Positions 58,586 through 64,000 of a stretch of DNA of 64,000 nt are shown here, in pieces. The notes beneath the pieces were generated by a model. It was not told where the DNA came from. It did no database searches and worked only from the letters and a program-made list of their open reading frames with translations. Both the position numbers and the translations under genes were made by a program. Positions within the stretch are counted from its first letter, which is position 1; the number at the start of each line of letters is the position of its first letter. This DNA comes from Phymorhynchus buccinoides (taxonomy: Eukaryota > Mollusca > Gastropoda > Neogastropoda > Raphitomidae): assembly GCA_017654935.2 (NCBI GenBank), contig CM065690.1, forward strand, positions 27,952,030 to 28,016,029. The letters are read 5' to 3'.

Positions 58586-60133
58586 CTGAAGTCAAAAACA
58601 TACAAACATTGTCCAAATAGTCTTTTTTTCATCATGAACAAAACCGCAAACACACCACAGATGGTCATTCGTGAATTAGGGTAAAATTATCACAAATGAA
58701 ATATAATGCCATATCTATATGTAGATCACATAAAGTAGATCACATAAAGCTGTGAGGTGCTGGGGAATTTACACAAGGAACGATAATAAGAAACTGGAAC
58801 TTGCATGACTGGGTGTCGTCTAAAGATCCTATCCTCACATTTTTTTCCCTTTCAGATCTAAAAAAAAATATGAACCCTTTTCTCTCCCAGTCTCTAAAGC
58901 TAAAATTCAGCATTTAAAAACTATTATCATCAGAATATGCTTTATCCATTACTTAAGCTTTAAAATGCCCCAAATTAAAACTGCGACTATGTATGAGTTT
59001 AGTTACAAAGAAAATTGTCCTCGTAAACAACCATGCACATTACTGATGCCACATCAACAGAACAAAATTCATTTTGAACCAAATCGATCATCCCATTCCT
59101 TTAAAAAAAAAAAAAAAAAAAAAAAAAATACTGAATGGAATCATACATTTTCTCTCATCTGTAACAAACTTCTACCTCGTTCTCTTCTTTATTACTACAA
59201 TCAGCATGCATTTTCAAGAGAATTTATATATATGACATAAATGATGCATTGATGTGAGTGTGTTTGTGTGTGGGGAGGGAAGGATGCGTTTGTGTATACC
59301 AGTGTGTATATAAGTGTATGCGTGTGCATGTTTGTATATCTATGAGTATTGTACTGTAGAGGGGAAGTATTGTTTTTATTTTTGATCTTGATGGTTTTTT
59401 GCTCCTTCTGTTGCCTGCTTTTTGCTCCTTTTGCTATATTTGATGTTTGCTGTTTAATTGTTTGTCTGTGTCGATAAAGGCGCATTCGCCGAAATATCCA
59501 GTAGTTTTTTTTGTCTCTTGTGAATAAAATAACGTCACTTTGCACTTGTCATGTAGTTGTTTGTTTGTTGTATATCTATGAGTATGTTTTGCATGGGGGT
59601 GACGGTGGGAATGCGAGCACGTCTGAGTATGTTCGATATGTATGATGCAATCTTGCATGTGGAGTGAATTTTGGTTTTGTTAAGTGCCATGAGTAGTTCA
59701 TCTAGAATGTGCGCTCTATAAATGTCTTTATTATTATTATGATTACAAAAGACCAAACAAACTGCTTTAAAACAATTACATATCATTATAAACAAAAAGG
59801 AGTTGGTATCATATCATCAGATAAATAGGGGTATCACTAAACGGAGAGAAAAAAAAGAAAACAAAAAAGGAAATGAACAAGACATGGAATCGGTGATGAC
59901 ATAGGACCCACACACCGGCTCAAGGACCCGAGAGGCCCGCCTTTCTCTGGAATATCATGGGTCATCATGATGGGACACTTTGCAGGAGAGCCACACCAAT
60001 GATTTGTCAGAAAAGGCAGGCAAGACGCCCACCCCTCTTGACCCACTGCAAACACAGGCCAACGTGACCACCAGCACAACGCATCGAGCCCACATCCCAT
60101 AACACATAGCATGTTCAACACATGGAACATTCG
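58586..60133. other. 5'-most visible intron, nothing firm
   Basis: Poly-A run of about 27 (59102-59128), TG-rich sequence (59235-59330), and an AATAATAATAA-type SINE tail near 59690-59740. No GOGAT exon found. Confidence 0.5.
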
Positions 60134-60640
60134 CACAAAGCATCGCATTCTCCTACCCAAAGTACGATAAGACAAGATGCTCACAACGTGTCACACACAC
60201 ACTGCACAAACGAACGCTGAATGTAATCTGTGTGATAGTGCTTTCTCTCGCATTCGTTATGCAATATAAACACATGAGTCCACAAAATGCATCGCATTCT
60301 CCTACCCAAAGTACAATAAGACAAGGAGCTCACAACGTCACACACTGTACAAACGAACGTTGAATGGAATCTGTGTGATAGTGCTTTCTCTCGTATTCAT
60401 GATGCAATGTAAATACATGAGTCCACAAAACGCATTGCATTCTCCTACCCAAAGTACGATAAGACAAGGAGCTCACAACATCACACACACACACTGTACA
60501 AACGAACGTTGAATGGAATCTGTGTGATAGTGCTTTCTCTCACTACATCATATTGCTTTCTCTCGTATTCGCGACGCAATGTAAACACACGAGATCACAA
60601 AACGCATTGCATTCTCTCGCATACTGCTCGATAAATGAAA
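60134..60640. repeat. Tandem repeat, about 147-bp unit
   Basis: Three to four units with GCATTCTCCTACCCAAAGTA, CAAACGAACGTTGAATGGAA and GATAGTGCTTTCTCTC. Confidence 0.92.
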
Positions 60641-60826
60641 GGATACCAAATCACATCACACACTCTCACACAATTTGCACAACCATGAATAGAGCCCACA
60701 TCACATCGCACTCTTTCTCTCACACTCCTCGCATAACTAATAACATACTGAGCCTGCACCCCACTGAGCTAACACATTGCACAATTAACACTGCATGTGG
60801 TTAACATCCATGTTGCATCTTTCAAC

Positions 60827-60950
60827 ACTTCACGTGTCACATTCCCTCTTATACTAGGAAGATTTCTTAAGATTACTTATTAGCTATAAGAGGGAAAACA
60901 TGTGGAAACCGTGATTTTGACACGTGACGTGCGGGGTCTTTAAGCCTACA
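60827..60950. mobile_element. Small inverted-repeat element, copy 2
   Basis: Reverse-oriented relative of 23483-23612, ending GGGGTCTTTAAG. Confidence 0.6.
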
Positions 60951-61063
60951 ACGAAAACATCTGTTCTTCCCAAAGCATGAGTCACAAAATGCAAGCAGTT
61001 TTTGTAGGCAGTGTGTGTTGTTTTAAAAAACCCACAAATATGTAACATGATGTCTCTGTTAAA

Positions 61064-61077
61064 AAGAAAGAATTACA
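61064..61077. repeat. Target-site duplication of composite SINE (left)
   Basis: AAGAAAGAATTACA, identical to 61935-61948. Confidence 0.92.
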
Positions 61078-61900
61078 CCAGCCGCCGTGGTGTAGTGGTT
61101 AGCATCGCGGACTACTGGCTGGGAGGTCTGGGGTTCGAATCCCATCAGAGGCGAGGGTTTTTTCGGTCCTGGACCGACTCCTACCCAGAGTGAGTGGCTA
61201 TGGGCTCAATGGGAAGACTGAAACCACACAGTCGAGTTTCATCCGCTTAACGGATGCGATTCTGAGAGTGTTGCTCTAATTGCAAGACCAACACTGCAGG
61301 TGTCTGTAGTTCTCGGGCCTGGTTAACGCCGGGATATCATTATGAAAGGAAGCGTAGAGTACAGCCCTGCCATGCAGTCTCAGACCGATACGGAACTCCA
61401 TAGTATCATCATCATCGTTATGATCGGCCTCATTTTCCATCAATCATAAAATTAAAAACAATGTCTCAAATTCTGTGGCTTTGCATGCCCTGCTCTCATG
61501 GTGACCTCAGTTTCGGTTTCCAATCCAGTCTATGCCTTGGTGCGTTCGGGTCAAAGTCATTGGGATCAGTGTGTTCTGGGGAGCTGTCGGTGGACGGTCG
61601 TGGTGGCGCCCTCGGAGGAGGACCTCACTCACGCTGGCTCCGCGACTAAGAGAATAGTGTCGTCAGTAGGGGGCTTAGTAGGTGGTGTCCTGAACAGGCT
61701 CCACTGAACTCCACCGAAGTGACTCAGCAGAAGTGCAGTGTCTCCTCGGTTGGTTGCCTCCTGACGGCCTAACATAAATTCTCTCCCCTTGGACTGCTGG
61801 TCTCGGTTTCTGCGACTTGAACAAACCCGGGTGTAGCTGCGAATTGGGATTCGGAACGAGCGGCGTGGGAGCAACGCCACTGTACAGCCCAGAAGATGGG

Positions 61901-61933
<33 letters not shown>

Positions 61934-61934
61934 G
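61078..61934 (+). mobile_element. Composite tRNA-headed SINE, about 857 bp
   Basis: Head with box A TGGTGTAGTGGTTAGC and box B GGTTCGAATCCC, a long body and a poly-A tail of about 30, within a perfect 14-bp duplication. The head is not a functional tRNA gene because the cloverleaf ends without the usual 3' trailer and the element continues. Unusually long for a SINE; the 3' end also occurs, tandemly, at 3640-3815. Confidence 0.85.
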
Positions 61935-61948
61935 AAGAAAGAATTACA

Positions 61949-62451
61949 TAAAGATGCTACTTTCAAAAAGATGTTAAAAAAATTGGGCAGAGAATGAAAT
62001 TGACCACATGCCAGGATATATAGCAACTGCTTTCCTTTGATGTCTAATGTTGTGGAAATGTCCTTTGAGAGATCAAAAGAAGACGAAATTAAAAACTTTA
62101 GTTCCATGATTTCGAAAATAAAAGAAAGCACCAACAAGAATCAATCAGGGCAGTAAGACACAGACATTGTAAATTTACAATTCCAAAGAAAAACAAAAAG
62201 AATGCTCATGAATATATGGAAATACACATACATCCCAATTTGAAAATAAAAAAGTACATGTAACACTATTTTTTTGAGAGATCAGGTTCAAGAACAAAAG
62301 CAATATCAGGACTATTAGAGATTTAGATATGCAAATTAAGATCTAATTTACTATTCACTTTCTTCAACGGTGGGTTTCTTGTTCATTACAAATGCTTTAA
62401 GCTAAAGTAGAGCATAAGTTCAGAAGTATAAACAGGAAAGGTCAAATCAGT
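61949..62451. other. AT-rich intron, nothing recognised
   Basis: No repeat or coding signal seen. Confidence 0.5.
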
Positions 62452-62809
62452 ATGTCCGGAATTAACATAGCTGTCAATTTGATGCATTTGCTTCAAGGGA
62501 AGTGAATCTGTGTGCACACCATACCTTAGTCACTTCTAAAACTCGCTTCGCTCCCTTAGACCACAATTTTGCCTCCGACTTTGCTTTTGTAGTGGTTTGT
62601 TGTGGGTCAACCAATCGGTGTAGAGTTTTTCTATATAAAGTCTATATATAAAAAAGTCTGATCTACCACTTCCCTATGTCTAAACCTGAAGTAAAAACCC
62701 GTAATCTTCTTTCATTTCTCCTTTTGTTTATGTATGTTTTCTTTGTGTGTATGGCTGGAGTGATTTGTGAGTTTTTTTAATAATTCAAAATCGTTGCGAT
62801 GCGAATGAG
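62452..62809 (+). mobile_element. TTAA-flanked MITE, family 3, copy 3
   Basis: Ends GCGATGCGAATGAG before TTAA (62810). Inner TTTGATGCATTTGCTTCAAG is shared with the other two copies. The left end is truncated. Confidence 0.68.
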
Positions 62810-62813
62810 TTAA

Positions 62814-63450
62814 TTCACTTTTTTTTTATTCGTGCAGATACAGCGTTGGATTGGTCTAGACCTTTCACCGATACGAGTTACTTTGCAACCTATGCTTCGG
62901 TATTTGACATCATATTGGCAGGACTACTTTGAATAATGAGAAACAATGAAACTGTAAGAAAGATTGGACAGCAGTTCTTAAGAAAACAGTAAGTTGAATA
63001 ACCCTCTCCTACTATTTTCATCACAGAATTCCTTGAAATCTGAGGGAGTTAGGATACATTAAAATCATATATTTAAAAGAAATGAATTCATGGATACAAT
63101 GTTGAATATTATATTTTTTATTATATTTGGAAATCATTACTACAGACTTTTCTGGTTACAAACAAATAAGTTAGTCAACTGATGTTAGCATACAAACCCA
63201 TGAAGCTCTAAAAAGAAGTGTTCATAATTTTTGTATCCCCAAAATTCAGCCTAAACCATCTGCAAAATTTCTGCATCACAATCTGTTCATGGAATAGATG
63301 ATTTTCAGAAAAAACTAAGGGAGAGAACTTCGTGAAAATTAGAGTTGCTTACCTTGACCAGAAAGGGACAAAACCATAGCAACCATGGCATTGAAGAGAT
63401 AAACCAGGATGTGAGTCAACGACTTGCAAACTTTTTTTTTAAAGAGAAAT
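62814..63450. other. AT-rich intron, nothing recognised
   Basis: No feature supported. Confidence 0.5.
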
Positions 63451-63753
63451 CCTTTCGCCGCCAGCCAGTTTTCAGATAAAAAACCCCCCATTAAACTTAA
63501 CTGGGTTGTCCCATATGTGCCCTTATGGGTCGAGAGGACGTTAAACCCAACTTACTGTACTTAACTGGGTAGAGAAAAACATTTATCTGCAATATCGGGA
63601 ATTCCACCATGACATGTATTACATTAGGCCTATCTTTACCTCCCAAAATTAAGAAAATAGGGTTTTCGGAAAACAAGCCCTGGTTAGATGCCTTTTAGTG
63701 ACATAGGTGTTAAACCATTATGGTGCATAGATGCGACATTGGCAGTCGAAGGG
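63451..63753 (-). mobile_element. piggyBac-like MITE, copy 6, with a small insertion
   Basis: CCTTTCGCCGCCA at the left (TTAA lost) and TTAA at 63754. A 52-base insert (63507-63558) is flanked by ACTTAACTGGGT on both sides and contains CGAGAGGACGTTAAACCC, a SINE-tail-like motif. Confidence 0.8.
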
Positions 63754-63870
63754 TTAAAAGTGGCCACAAACTAATCAAACTTGCAAAATGTGTCATAAAT
63801 ATAAATGATGTAAAGTTTAGAATGACGCATTGTATTATTCGTCATGTGGGTCAACTCAAACAAATGAGGT

Positions 63871-63955
63871 GACAGCTATGGAACAGGCGACAGCTATGGA
63901 ACAGGTGACAGCTATGGAACAGGCGACAGCTATGGAACAGGCGACAGCTATGGAA
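63871..63955. repeat. 18-bp tandem repeat
   Basis: About five units of GACAGCTATGGAACAGGC. Confidence 0.95.
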
Positions 63956-64000
63956 GCCAGCATAAACTTCCCCTGTTTGTCCACACTCGGTTAGGCGGGA

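Noticed and set aside
59837..60184. 115-codon minus-strand frame as a possible GOGAT N-terminal exon
   Set aside because: It has none of the amidotransferase motifs and no splice signals in a matching phase.
61082..61155. Functional tRNA gene
   Set aside because: Good A and B boxes, but it is the head of a retroposon with poly-A tail and target duplications.

Overview
The window is eukaryotic nuclear DNA, most likely from a mollusc and probably a gastropod. Coding sequence comes as short GC-rich exons with GT-AG introns. The introns are AT-rich and crowded with microsatellites, tandem arrays, tRNA-derived SINEs, TTAA-flanked MITEs and a truncated LINE. The taxon call is inference, from the repeat style and from the presence of an animal glutamate synthase.

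One protein-coding gene spans almost the whole window on the minus strand: an NADH-type glutamate synthase (GOGAT). I read 36 consecutive internal exons between 58585 and 1326. They join in phase with no frameshift or stop and give about 1,689 codons of a protein that is usually about 2,000-2,200 residues. The domain order is the family's own: glutamine amidotransferase (exons 1-6), central domain (7-12), FMN/3Fe-4S synthase domain (13-23), GXGXG domain (24-28), linker (29-31), 4Fe-4S dicluster domain (31-34), and the start of the FAD/NAD(P)H reductase (34-36). The first exons, with the catalytic Cys, lie beyond 64000. The end of the reductase lies before position 1. Exons are numbered here from the first one visible.

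The striking property is the relation between exons and tandem repeats. At 16 of the 36 exons one splice junction is itself the edge of a tandem array, so each unit holds a piece of exon, the donor or acceptor site and some intron. Arrays run from 1 to about 40 extra units and occur at both 5' and 3' exon edges. Decayed single copies lie near other exons. This puts well over 100 decoy splice sites in one gene. In one case (29685-30254) each unit could in principle be a phase-neutral 31-codon cassette carrying the 3Fe-4S cysteines.

The rest of the introns hold: several SINE families, one with a LINE nested inside it, both with target-site duplications; a non-LTR retrotransposon 3' end with a zinc-finger tail; six copies of a piggyBac-like MITE, one with a second TTAA element inside it; pogo/Tigger-like MITEs; foldback elements; a U2 snRNA-like fragment; and long homopolymer or dinucleotide tracts. 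I found no second host gene, no functional tRNA or rRNA gene and no promoter.
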